Assembly: GCA_001599915.1 (NCBI GenBank)
Contig: BCIG01000008.1
Coordinates: 248,001 to 312,000, forward strand
Origin: Symbiotaphrina buchneri
Lineage: Eukaryota > Ascomycota > Symbiotaphrinales > Symbiotaphrinaceae
Reading direction: 5' to 3'
Length of the DNA: 64,000 nucleotides
Shown here piece by piece: positions 10,006 through 19,957 of the stretch. The notes under the pieces were generated by a model, which worked only from the letters and a program-made list of their open reading frames with translations, was not told the origin of the DNA and ran no database searches. Made by a program: the position numbers and the translations under genes. Each line of letters starts with the position of its first letter. The first letter of the stretch is position 1.

Positions 10006-12050
10006 ATGAAGTACGTTCTTGTTTCCGGAGGTCAGTATACGCCAGAAAGGTCCCGCAAATCTTATGCTCAATTCGTTCAGGTGTCATAAGCGGCATCGGG
10101 AAGGGCGTTATCGGTATGCCCCAGGGATCCTGCCGTGTCACAGACATGCTTTGCTCACGCGTTTGTAGCCTCTTCCACAGGCCTTCTTTTGAAGACGCTC
10201 GGCTTGAAGATATGTGCTCCTCTTTGTCGCGTGGTCCTTGCGCAGGAGCTCCAATCCAATGCTGACGGGCTTTGTACGTCTCATCAATCAAGGTCGACCC
10301 TTACATGAACGTTGATGCCGGCACCATGGCGCCCACGGAGTATGTGTGAAGGCGCGAGCATCATTTGGATGTGTCGGTTACTGAAACCTCTTCTAGGCAT
10401 GGGGAAGTCTTTGTTCTAGACGATGGCGGTGAGGTAGACCTCGACCTTGGGAACTACGAGCGCTACCTCAGCATCACCCTGACTCGGGAGAACAACATCA
10501 CCACTGGGAAGATATACCAACATGTTATCGAACGGGAACGTAGAGGTGACTACCTCGGCCGGACTGTTCAGGTGGTGCCCCATCTCACGGACGCGATTCA
10601 AGACTGGATCGAGCGGGTTGCCAAGATACCCGTAGACGACACAAAGGAAGAACCCGACGTGTGCATCATTGAGTTGGGTGGCACAGTGGGTGATATTGAA
10701 AGCGCCCCTTTCATCGAGGCGATGAGGCAATTGAGGCGCAGAGCGGGGAAGAATAACTTCGTACAAATTCACGTCTCCTTGGTACCCGTGGTTAGCGGAG
10801 AGCAAAAGACAAAGCCTACGCAACAAGCCACCAGAGATGTGCGCAGCGCAGGGCTCAGTCCAGATCTGGTATGATTGGATGACCGCCAATCTGATTTTCC
10901 TTCTGATCATGCTGAACCTTCTCAGATTGCCTGCCGTTGCGAGCAACCGTTGGAGACCGCAACCATCGAGAAGATTGCCATGCACTGCCAGGTCGAACCG
11001 GAAAATGTTCTGGCTGTTCACAACGTGACCACCACCTACCATGTACCGTTACTTCTTGAGAAACAACGGTTAATCCCCACGTTGCGAGAAATTCTTCGTC
11101 TGGATACGGTCGCTATATCTCCTGCATTGGCCAAGAAAGGCGCCAGCACCTGGAAGGAGTGGAAGACGCTGACCACAGCGCAAGAGAGACTCTTTGAATC
11201 GGTGACCATTGCGCTAGTGGGAAAATACACCAACCTCCACGACTCCTATCTGAGTGTGATAAAGTCGCTGGAACATGCTGCAATGCGTTGTGGCAAAAAA
11301 TTGAATCTCATCTGGGTTGACGCTTCCCATCTCGAAACTCAGACAAGCCTGGAAAGCCCAGCAGATTTCCACAAGGCTTGGCATGCCGTCTGTACCGCCC
11401 AGGGCATTCTGGTTCCTGGTGGATTTGGGCTTCGAGGCACAGAGGGAATGATCTCCGCGGCTAAGTGGGCCCGGGAAAACAAGATCCCCTACCTGGGTGT
11501 CTGCCTGGGGATGCAAATTGCGGTCATCGAGTTTGCCAGGCATATTTGCGGCATGCCAAATGCATCTTCGGTGGAGTTACACGCCGAATGTGAGGATCCA
11601 GTGGTAATATTCATGCCTGAGATTGACAAGGTGACAATGGGTGGTACCATGCGGCTCGGGCTGAGGCCGACTTTGTTCCAGGAAGGAAGCGAATGGAGCA
11701 GGCTGAGGGCGCTTTATGGTGAGGCAAAATCAATCAATGAGCGTCACCGCCACCGATACGAAGTCAATCCCGCATATATCGACAGACTGGCTGAAGCTGG
11801 TCTTACTTTCATTGGCAAGGACGACAAGGGCGAAAGGATGGAAGTGTTGGAGCTCAAAGACCACCCGTATTACGTTGGCGTCCAATTTCATCCAGAGTAT
11901 ACGAGCCGAGTGTTGGATCCAAGCCGGCCTTATCTGGGCCTGGTGGCAGCCAGTGCCGGATGTCTTGAGGAGGTGACGGCGCAGATGGCTCTGGCAAAGG
12001 AGCAGATAGAGAAGGGGGCGGTAAATGGCACGCATGGTGTCAGCATCTGA
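10006..12050 (+). CDS. URA7: CTP synthase
   Basis: Makes CTP from UTP, ATP and glutamine, the last step of pyrimidine nucleotide synthesis in the cytosol. Six exons give 585 residues, the usual length for the family. Introns: 10031-10080, 10114-10168, 10210-10277, 10340-10396 and 10869-10925. The synthase domain starts [18 protein letters not shown] and includes IDPYMN-like [31 protein letters not shown] and GEQKTKPTQ. The class-I glutamine amidotransferase domain has its nucleophile in GVCLGMQ (about Cys404) and the His-Glu pair in HPEYTS. Four introns are ordinary GT-AG. The third reads ATATGT...GCTGAC...TTTGTAC, an AT-AC intron; only this splice gives the conserved junction [14 protein letters not shown], and the whole frame closes only with it. 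The identification is very secure. Confidence 0.97.
10210..10277 (+). other. Apparent U2-type AT-AC intron in CTP synthase
   Basis: A 68-bp intron with ATATGT at its 5' end, a standard ascomycete branch site GCTGAC at 10261-10266, and TTTGTAC at its 3' end. The usual donor GTATGT and acceptor TAG each carry one change, first G to A and last G to C. The 5' end does not match the U12 consensus ATATCC. Exon phase is 0 on both sides. Using the internal GT at 10214 with either nearby AG leads to a stop at once. Confidence 0.85.
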
Positions 12051-12532
12051 GTGCACTTGGTGTCTTTCTGTTGCGCACTTTAATGATCACTAGATGTCCT
12101 GTGCAGCCAGGAGCTGAGCGGGTCTAGAGAACGGCGTCTTTTACATGGGGTGATTTAATATGGCTATATAGAGATGGCCTTGTAGCTAGCTCCTGGAACC
12201 TATACCTCTGCATTTAATGAAAGCGACTTCACCTCCTGCATGCCGAGGTGAATGGCCATTGTCCTCCAAATATTCTCATTGAGAGACACCATTGTCCGTC
12301 GTACTTATATCTAGATACCTACCTACGTTTTCGCTTGCTGGCGAGCACGAGATCCCCGAGATTTTAGGCGAGCTCCCAGAGCTTGCTACAATTCTAGGCG
12401 TCGAAGGGCCATGGCCCCTTCCTTCCGTCAAACTTCATTGCGCTCAACACAATATCCTCTCTCTTTGGAGCGCCGGCTTGCCATCGTTCACAACCTCTCC
12501 ACAGCATTACAATCGCCCAATCAGATCTCAAA
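12051..12532. other. Intergenic, CTP synthase 3' / Nhp10-like 5' region
   Basis: About 480 bp, no gene seen. A CCAAT box lies about 12518-12522, very close to the downstream ATG at 12533, probably in the leader rather than acting as a promoter element. Confidence 0.5.
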
Positions 12533-13528
12533 ATGCCTCCTGGTAGGTCTCCAACTTCCATCTGCAAGCTAGGGAGGAAAGCTCCCTGCCCTGGCTTGCT
12601 TCCAAGGCCATGGCAGCTCACAGCTCAGTAGTATCGACCGAGACGAACGCACTACCACCCTCCATTGAGAAAGCCTACCGACAGAAATGCATCGAGCTGC
12701 GACGGCGTATGGCCGAGGTCGACGAAGTCAATGATGCTTACCGGGTACGGCGCGTGCGCCTCAATCGTGCCATCATGAAGATGAAGCTCGAGCGGGCTTT
12801 CCTCATGGAGCAGCTCGCGCGGCGGACCAACGAGAACATCGACGATAGTGATGACAGCGCCAGCGCGCCCCCTACGGTTCGTTCGCGGCCCCCTATTTCT
12901 GCTCATTGTTGCCCTCTTTCGCAGTCGTATCAGGGAGCAGGACGCTGACTGACTCTTCCTGCAGCCTGAGGAACGGCCACTCCGCACAAAACGCAGCGGC
13001 CGCAAGGCTTCGCTCCCAGATACATCTGTTGGGCCAGACCAATCGCCCAGCCGTAACGCCGGTGGGGACAATGCCGGCGCCGTTGCATCCTCATCTATGC
13101 CCCCTTCACCCGAGTCACCGGCCCCTAACACGCACAGCCACCGTCACAATGCCGTTATCACGCCCAAGGAGCCAACTGCCACGCGCCCGCCCACGTCATC
13201 TCACCCAGCCGACGCCAACCCGGACGACGCCGCGGCAGTGGCGGATGTCAGGGACCAATTAGCATTCCGCATATTCGCCGAGCAGAACCGGGACCAAATG
13301 CTCGAGGCGCAGGCGCCGGGAAACGAGGAGACGCTGATGGACATGCTGAAGGAGGCCTGGGCAGCATTGCCCAAGGAGGAGGCGGACGCTTACATGGACA
13401 AGGCGGAGAGCCAGCTGCAGGCCGAGGGAGGCGATTTGAAAGCGGAGGTGGAAGCGGATGTGGAGATGAATGGGACATCGGGCGGCGTCGAGGAGGACGT
13501 GGGCGGGTTCACGGCCGTGAACAGGTGA
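12533..13528 (+). CDS. Nhp10-like HMG/INO80F-domain subunit of the INO80 complex
   Basis: Likely a nuclear subunit of the INO80 chromatin remodeller. Three exons (12533-12542, 12617-12876, 12965-13528; introns of 74 and 88 bp) give 277 residues. The very short first exon encodes MPP plus one base, and splicing gives MPPAHSSVVSTETNALPPS. Residues about 20-95 form a helical segment (KAYRQKCIELRRRMAEVDEVND, then KMKLERAFLMEQLARR) resembling the INO80F/TFPT and Nhp10 N-terminal region. A Ser/Pro-rich basic linker follows. The C-terminal part (LAFRIFAEQNRDQM ... MLKEAWAALPKEEADAYMDKAE) looks like a divergent HMG box. It converges on the RMD1-like gene. The INO80 assignment rests on remembered family patterns; another HMG-box chromatin protein remains possible. 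Confidence 0.7.
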
Positions 13529-14049
13529 AACTGGTGCCGGAGTTGGTTCTACCCTAAGATCATCCCAGGCGGCCAATCGCAAAATCAAGAGGATCTCAAG
13601 AGTGATCTAAGGTGGACTTTGGTGGTCTACTGACTGGCAATTGGCGTTCGGCGTTTTGGAGGAAGGCCATGGTGCGCGGGAAAATGCTAGAGAGGGGCGT
13701 TAATTGCATATGCCTCTTGTTTTCCTTGCATTGTGACGTCCGGGCTACAACTGGCCGCGAACGTGCGTCTACTCTATAGCATAAGATACTTGTGCATTTG
13801 TAGCGTCACATTCTCCCACTACACAAAGAGATCCAATTCCGGGCTGCAATCCAGCGCTTGTACAAGTCGCTCCGTGTTCGTGAAAGCCCTTTGCCCGCCA
13901 AGCTTCCTCGATGTAGTAGTAATTAACATGGACACATTATGGCTGGCCTCCCCTGTAAAAGTCGCTGCAAGAAGGAAACGCCTCAAAAATGCAAGTTCCC
14001 GCTAAGTTGGGAGCAACGACAAGCAGCGCTGCTCTCCAGAGCATCAGGT
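13529..14049. other. Convergent 3' intergenic region
   Basis: About 520 bp between the 3' ends of the Nhp10-like gene and the RMD1-like gene. No coding or structural feature was recognised. Confidence 0.5.
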
Positions 14050-15751
14050 CTAGTCTACTCCCGCGTAGAGATCCACGACGATATTCACAGCAGCTACCAG
14101 AATCTCTGCGGCGATCAGAATGATGACTGCAGATACCGGGTCAGCTTTCAGATTGCTCAAGAGGGATATATGGTCGCAGCATTGCGCGCAAACGGGTCAC
14201 TCACCAATCCACTCCAGATACTCTCCATGAGTATGTGCGCTCTGATCCTTGAGCACAGCCAACAGATCTGCAATGACATCCAACCGCTCCGTCAACAAGC
14301 CTACCCGCTGATCCATTTCAAGGTAGCTCCGTACAGCCTGGTAGATCGGCTCCAGTTGTGGCTCTGCCCACATCAGCTCCGGCGAGTCGAGAACAGAGCC
14401 CTGGAGATGGATGTTGATACGCAGAATGAACAGCTCCCCTATTTGCATGTTGATCTCGCGACGTGAGAGGTTCACTTTGCCAGTCAAGGCTATAGTTTCT
14501 GGGAGGTCTTTTGTCGCTTCGATGGTGTTGTCCACGAGATCCTCGAATAACGATGTCTACAGCACGATAATCAGCACCAGAACCTCACACAACACGGAGA
14601 AGAAATCTTACCTTGACACTCTGCGCTAGAGCGTGGCTGATAGCGAGTTTCGTCATGTAGTTCTTCTTATCCCTCAGACTAATGAAGTCATTATAGATCC
14701 GCGCTTGATACTGGCTCGTGTAATAGAAGTTGAAATCTTCCGTCTGCACATCATCCTCACTCAATTTCTCCTGCTCGAATTTGGCAATCTCCTTAAGGAA
14801 CCTCTGCTCCTGCTGTAAACTCATGCCCCATATTACTACCGTGCCGTAATTGAACAAGAACACTTCCGGAGTATGGACTTCGGTATCAAAATCCCTCGTA
14901 GTTTCCGATGGACCTTCCGGCTCAAGCACTTCTGCCGGGGTACGGTTCGGCACCGAATCCTCTCCGTTGTCCAAGCTTGTGTCGCCGCCCTGTGTATGGA
15001 GGTCGATTAAATCATCTCTCCTATGCTGATTGTTCTCGTCCACCTCGACTACACTATCCGAATATCTCCGCTCCCCAAAATGTGGCCTAGGGGGACTGTT
15101 TTTATGGGCTTTGGGCCCTTCACCGTGATTTGAATGCTCTGGCACCTTCCCATAATTATAATTATAAGGCGAATAGATGCACTCGTCAAAGAGCTTTGGT
15201 TGAGCGCCTCTTGTTTTGGCCTTTCCCTTCAGAAACCTCATGAGCCCGTCTAAGCGATAAGCGTTTGCCGTGCAATATGCCGTAACCCTGGGAAGTTTGT
15301 CACGGTCTGCTTTTCCCAATCGCGCCGCGTCTCTCCTAGCCGTAGGATCTTTTATGCGGGTGAATTGCGAATATACATCTCTCCCACTCTCTTCATCAAG
15401 GTCCTCGACGTCCGGATTGGGCAGCAGCTTCAGCTTTTGCGCGTTCTTGGTTGTCCGCTGGGGGCCAATCTTTGGTGCCGGAGGCGCAGATGGAGGCCCT
15501 AGGGGTGAGCCATGACTATTTCTCCTGCGGAGTCTGCTATTAAGTGCGGATAGTACTGGCTGCTGGCCGAGCGGACGTGATGGTGCGGAGAAGGCGGCGG
15601 ACGGTTGTAAAGTTGTGACCTGAGTTTGTGGATTGAATGTAACAGTGCGCTGTGGCTTCGAAGGACCGGAGGCGCTACGTTTGCCGGAAGTTTGTGAAGA
15701 GGATGGATTGAGGAGCGGTGTCTGCTCTGTCGTAGTGGTCGTGGAAGCCAT
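14050..15751 (-). CDS. RMD1/Sif family DUF155 protein with C-terminal membrane anchor
   Basis: Member of the DUF155 family (yeast Rmd1, fission yeast Sif2/Sif3, human RMND1 relatives); several members are linked to mitochondria or membrane-associated functions. Three exons (14612-15751, 14205-14556, 14050-14126; introns of 55 and 78 bp) give 522 residues. The Ser/Thr/Pro-rich N-terminus includes a TPLL motif of the kind seen in membrane-protein tails. The DUF155 core starts near VTAYCTANAYRL and continues through FDECIYSPY, EVFLFNYGTVVIWGM, EEQRFL-like QEQRFLKEIAKFE, FYYTSQYQARIYNDFI, LAISHALAQSVK and the helical LPETIALTGKVNLSRREI. The short last exon encodes a hydrophobic stretch (VIILIAAEILVAAVNIVVD), the transmembrane tail typical of the family. 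The start ATG at 15749-15751 is clear. Confidence 0.88.
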
Positions 15752-16317
15752 GATGCGAGCTCAGCGGGAGCGTCGCAATTAAGGGAAAGAGGAGCGTCTA
15801 CAATGATGACGGCAGAACATCTGTCATGAGCATTGGTGGCTATTGGGGACGATGATAAAGCAGCGGCGGACCAGGAGGAGGATGAGTTTCGCGGGTAAGA
15901 TCCGCTATGGTAGGTTCGGATAGGTATTGTTCAGCGTTGCTCGACGCTGCCTGCTTAAAATGCATGGATGAGTTTCGGGATGGAAGATGTGCGGTAATCC
16001 CAAGGCGTCATTGGTCCAAGCTTTTACACCCAACGCTAAGCCGTTCTCGGCGCTCACGGCTCAGGCTTAAAAGGGGGAAAAGGTCATACAAAGAAAAGGA
16101 GATAGTACGAAAGTTAGGAGACATCAAGGTGTCCCAATTACCTGTATCCATTCTTTCAGAAAATTAGGCACCTCGGTCCCTCGAGGAGTCTAGGAACGTT
16201 GTTCATCCACAGCATTTACAAATATAAATACAATGGCTGTCCACAGGCACGAACTGTCTGCTTTTCCTTTGTTCGTAGCCCGACTTGCCAAAGTCTCACA
16301 CCCAGCCTGCGACGGCG
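15752..16317. other. Intergenic, upstream of the RMD1-like gene
   Basis: About 570 bp between the divergent starts of the RMD1-like gene and a doubtful plus-strand ORF. No supported feature inside. Confidence 0.5.
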
Positions 16318-16905
16318 ATGGCTTCAATTCCTTACGGAAAATTGCCTCGCGTCCCATCATCTGGTACCATCTCTCAAAGCGAAGCGACCTTCAACAGTAA
16401 GAATCTGCCTTATACATCATGTATTTCGGCCATCCACAACATGGACGACGATCTAGACCCTGAATTGGAGTATTTGCTCACGAATCACCGCGAGCTTGTC
16501 ATCGCAGCAAACCTTCAGCCTGACGAGTTGAGAGAATTGCTCAGCGCTACCCAGGGCACCATTGACGAGCAGTCATCAGATTCGACGATAGAGGATGCAG
16601 ATATCTCACGCAGTCCCAGTGTCCTTTATTATCCTGACATTCGTGCTCAGACGACGGTACCCACAATGCTGATGTATACTACAAGGTGTCCGTCCAAGTA
16701 TAGTCCGAAAAAAAGATCTTGGAGACAATGCGGCGCAAGGACCACATCAAATTCAGCGTCTCAAGAACCCGCCACCAACACTGCGTCGTTCGAACACGGG
16801 TGCACCGCCACGCCCACGACGTCCCGTAAGAAAGGACTCCTTCAAGTTTTTGCTTGCTTTGGACGACTTAGGAGGAAGTGCAAGCTTATTGCGGCTAACT
16901 TCTAG
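16318..16905 (+). CDS. Small hypothetical ORF overlapping the UTP16 3' end
   Basis: An ATG-initiated frame of about 195 codons (MASIPYGKLPRVPSS...). The first 110 residues have protein-like composition, with an acidic, helix-prone stretch (LDPELEYLLTNHRELVIAANL, DELRELLSATQ). The rest is basic and Ser/Thr/Cys-rich and runs antisense to the final 150 bp of UTP16, where the composition may be imposed by the other strand. I recognise no domain. It could be a lineage-specific protein, the first exon of a differently spliced gene, or chance. Confidence 0.35.
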   Translation: MASIPYGKLPRVPSSGTISQSEATFNSKNLPYTSCISAIHNMDDDLDPELEYLLTNHRELVIAANLQPDELRELLSATQGTIDEQSSDSTIEDADISRSPSVLYYPDIRAQTTVPTMLMYTTRCPSKYSPKKRSWRQCGARTTSNSASQEPATNTASFEHGCTATPTTSRKKGLLQVFACFGRLRRKCKLIAANF

Positions 16906-18050
16906 AACTCGGACGTTGACCGGACCACGCTTGACATCCTTGATAGGTTTGTCCTCTGCTTCGAAGAACTTATGCCTCTTTGGCTTCTTACTCGCAAAGG
17001 ATGCCGTTTCAGCTGGTGGCGTCGGTGGTCTAGCGATTGGCTCCTCGGCCAGAAGTTCCTCAGGAAGAAATGCCGGCAGAGATGGAGCGAAAGACAAGCC
17101 GGTCAACCCCTGATCTCGTGTTGGCTCCGACTCTCCTTTCAGCTGATCTGCATTGGCGCCTATTGTATCGTTAGACGATAGATTCGTATCAACCTTGCTG
17201 CCTTTAGACTTGTTCTCTTTTCGCCGTGCAGCTTTTTGGGCTTGTTCTTTGAGTCGTGCATCCCGCTCCTGACGCCGTAGTTTGAGCTCCGCTGCCTGCC
17301 TGTAACAAACGGTGTAAGTCGGAGATAGTTCACCAATGGCTTTGATACGTACTTTTCCGCAGCCTCGACGGCTTTCTGTTGCTGTTCCCTTGCTCGTTGC
17401 AAGCCCGATGCCGTGCTGACTGCTTCAGGAGCTTCATCGTCGTCTGTATCATCGTCTTCATCATCCTCTATTTGTGAATCTGCTATCTCGGCCTGAGTTG
17501 AAGGGGCTGAAAGAGGCACTGGGTCTTCACTGCCAAATCTGACGTGGGTGGCTCTTTTGACACTCGTAGTAGCCTCATCTGCGGGAGCCTTCTCCGGCAC
17601 CCTATTTTCATCTTCCCTCACGCTTTCGTCTGCCATCTCTTTAGCTGAGAGACCATTTTGTCGTTCAAGATCGTCATCATCCTCAGATGAGACCTGCAGA
17701 ACCTGGATTGTGCCGTCCGCTTCATCCTCGACCAGATTAGGCTGCGGCTTTACTGGTATTTCCACCTCCACTCTTCTTCTCTTCCTTGACCCAGAAGCCG
17801 AGGTACCAGTAACAGGCCTCCTTCTCTTAGAAAGAGGCTCGGGAGTGCCTCTTAAGCTGCCTTCCGGTGTCTCTGTGAGGCGTTGACTCTGTCTCCGTGT
17901 TGTGACCATATCCTCTTGGTCGGCTGACGCCCACTGGCTAGAAGTCCGGACCTCAATATCTCGTGGGGGTGTGATTGTATCGCCAGACGCTTGTCTTCGA
18001 CGAAGGCCAGTAAAAATAGATCTTGTGAACTGGCTGATTTGAGAGAACAT
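16753..18050 (-). CDS. UTP16: U3 snoRNA-associated protein Utp16 (Bud21)
   Basis: Component of the small-subunit processome, which assembles on nascent 35S pre-rRNA with U3 snoRNA in the nucleolus. Two exons (17353-18050 and 16753-17299; 53-bp intron) give 414 residues. The N-terminal two thirds are disordered and very acidic, with a strongly basic patch (SGSRKRRRVEVEI) and a long Asp/Glu run (DDEDDDTDDDE). The conserved part is a helical, coiled-coil-like segment across the splice junction (REQQQKAVEAAEK, then QAAELKLRRQERDARLKEQ) and the C-terminal block with PAFLPEELLAEEP, KRHKFFEAEDKPIKDVKRGP, and a basic GGGFLRR end. The block pattern matches fungal Utp16 proteins. It is transcribed away from the TPR gene, whose start is 254 bp off. 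Confidence 0.82.
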
Positions 18051-18304
18051 TGAGAGCGGGTTGCATGGATATTCTTTTTCGCCAAAAGTTTGAGGTCAAA
18101 ATGTTTAGAGGTTAGTCTTCTGTCGGAGGGTCGGCCTCTGCACTCACCGCTTCACCGTAGTACGCTAGCCCTAGTTTTGTATACCGTAGTCACTCTCCCT
18201 CCGATATCAGATCCCTCGTCGTCTACCTTACTTACCTACCTTACCTTACCTTACTTACATTTGAAGAGTAAGGTAGAGCCCAGTCCTCCGCTGGAGACTC
18301 GCAC
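18051..18304. promoter_or_regulatory. Short divergent promoter region with a TTACC repeat
   Basis: 254 bp between the starts of UTP16 (leftward) and the TPR protein gene (rightward), so both promoters must lie here. It contains an imperfect TTACC/CTTAC array at about 18225-18275, the same motif family as the large intergenic clusters. No experimentally known site can be named. Confidence 0.5.
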
Positions 18305-19573
18305 ATGGCGCATTCTGGCCCTCGGTTTGTCTCTATCTTGAAATCCTTGGAGACCAGAGCTCCCAGGTCGCGCGCGATTTGCCCGACGTGCGTCGTCCGG
18401 CTTCTCCATGCCTCTTCCCGCATACAAGCAGCAAGGCCTTCGCCTTCCCGCACTCGCCGCATGAATGCGGCTGGCGCGGCTCCACGAGGGCGGGTTGGCG
18501 CCAATGATATAGAAGCAACCTTGCCTTCACGCGCCACCATTGAGTCTGCCATCAAAGGCGACGTAATTACCTTAGACGCTGATACCGCCCTCTCTCTCCT
18601 CCGAACCTTGGTTAGCCTAGGGGAACGGCCGCCGCAGAGCGAGCTGGACCACGCATTGAAGGGTCGGTCGCAATCTGTCCAGAGCTTCAGGGTATAGCTG
18701 ATGGATGCTTCAGAACATAATGCCTCTCCATTGAACATCTATGAGCTTGCTATGATGTGTTTGAAGAATATCGCAACTCGCAAAGCGTTCTTTCCCCCGC
18801 TGCTGGCTATGGCCGCTCGAGCAGGCGTTCCGGAGGCCAGAATACTGATCCTCGAAGACGCCCAGAAGAAGGGGCTCGGTCAGAGGGAAGATATCCAAGA
18901 GTATAAACGGCAGATGAGCAAATGGGCTGCTGAAGGGGTGGTGAGTGCCATGGTCTTTCAAGCCCGCATGGAAAAGACCGATACAGCCAGAGTGAATCTA
19001 TATGATCGAGCCTCGAAGGCGGAGACAACAACCAGTGATATTCCTTATGTCGCCGAAGCATGCGTTCAGCTGGGGCGACTAAGACTCAAGCAAGGCAGTA
19101 TGAATGATGCTCGCTTGCTCTTCCAAAGGGCCGCTGATCTGGATCATCCGAAGGGATATTTCTTTCTGGCAAGCCTCCAGGAGTCAGACCCAGAGAGTCA
19201 GCATCACTCCTTGCGAAAAGCAGTGTCAGGTAATCTTCCGGTTGCGGCATACAATCTAGGAGCTTTCTACACCCGGCAGGCCCAGAACAAGGGCCATATG
19301 TACTGGCTAGGGAAGCATGTACTCGTTCAACTGGCAGAGGAGTACTATGCTCAAGCTGCTCGAGGTGGCTATCTGGCTGGGAAGATCGTAATAGCTTTAA
19401 TTCTACGTAACAAAGGCCACATCGATGAAGCATTCGAGCGGTTGCAGGAGTACGAGAGCGACCCCGAATATCCCAGGTCGATGCTCTCAGGACAGCTCAA
19501 GGCCGTCAAAGAGAAGTGGTTCGAGAAGGACTTTGTAGCCCCTTTAATTGCGACACCGCTGTGGGATCCGTGA
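18305..19573 (+). CDS. TPR/Sel1-like repeat protein, probably mitochondrial
   Basis: Two exons give 405 residues if a 51-bp intron is removed at 18663-18713 (gtcggt donor, tagctgat branch, ttcag acceptor). Without that splice an in-frame TAG at about 18698 would end the frame; the intron is a multiple of three, so both exons share one frame. The N-terminus (LKSLETRAPRSRAICPT, VRLLHASSRIQAARPSPSRTRR) is basic and without acidic clusters, like a mitochondrial presequence. The body is helical with TPR/Sel1-type repeats: EACVQLGRLRLKQGSMNDAR, FQRAADLDHPKGYFFLASLQ, VAAYNLGAFYTRQAQ and YYAQAARGGYLAGKI. Sel1/TPR repeats are protein-binding scaffolds, and many mitochondrial assembly factors carry them. 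I cannot name the ortholog. Confidence 0.8.
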
Positions 19574-19957
19574 TCCTATGGATAGCGTGATGGCATGATT
19601 TATTATATATTTTCTTTGACGCCCAGAAAACGGGCTTGGTCAATGGGGCTTTGGTCATTAAGACATGCCTTCAGAGAAAGTCCCGCTGCACAGTAAGACC
19701 ACAATGATTACTTGCTGAAGGCCATGCCTCTCCAGTGGAAGGATTTCGCAGCAAGCTCATGGCACCTCAGATACGTCTCACTATTCTACTTCACAGTCAC
19801 GGATGCTGAGAATTGTATGCTGAGGATTCGGCGCGGTCGAATAGTTAAATCGAGGATTACGAGCTTTTTATTTGGCTTTCCGGACATCCATGCTCCTTGT
19901 ACCCTCTAATACAAAGAAGCATCTTCGAAAGATCAAACTCGTTCTCAACCAGCAAGA
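19574..19957. other. Convergent 3' intergenic region
   Basis: About 380 bp between the 3' ends of the TPR gene and CCT8. AT-rich near 19600-19615; no other feature seen. Confidence 0.5.

Noticed and set aside
10214-10245. GT-AG alternative for the third CTP synthase intron
   Set aside because: Starting at the internal GTGCTC and ending at the nearby CAG or GAG leads to TGA within one or a few codons, and it does not restore the conserved [10 protein letters not shown] segment.
10416-11042. 208-codon minus-strand frame inside CTP synthase
   Set aside because: It is antisense to a strongly conserved coding exon and crosses its intron; no family motif is present.
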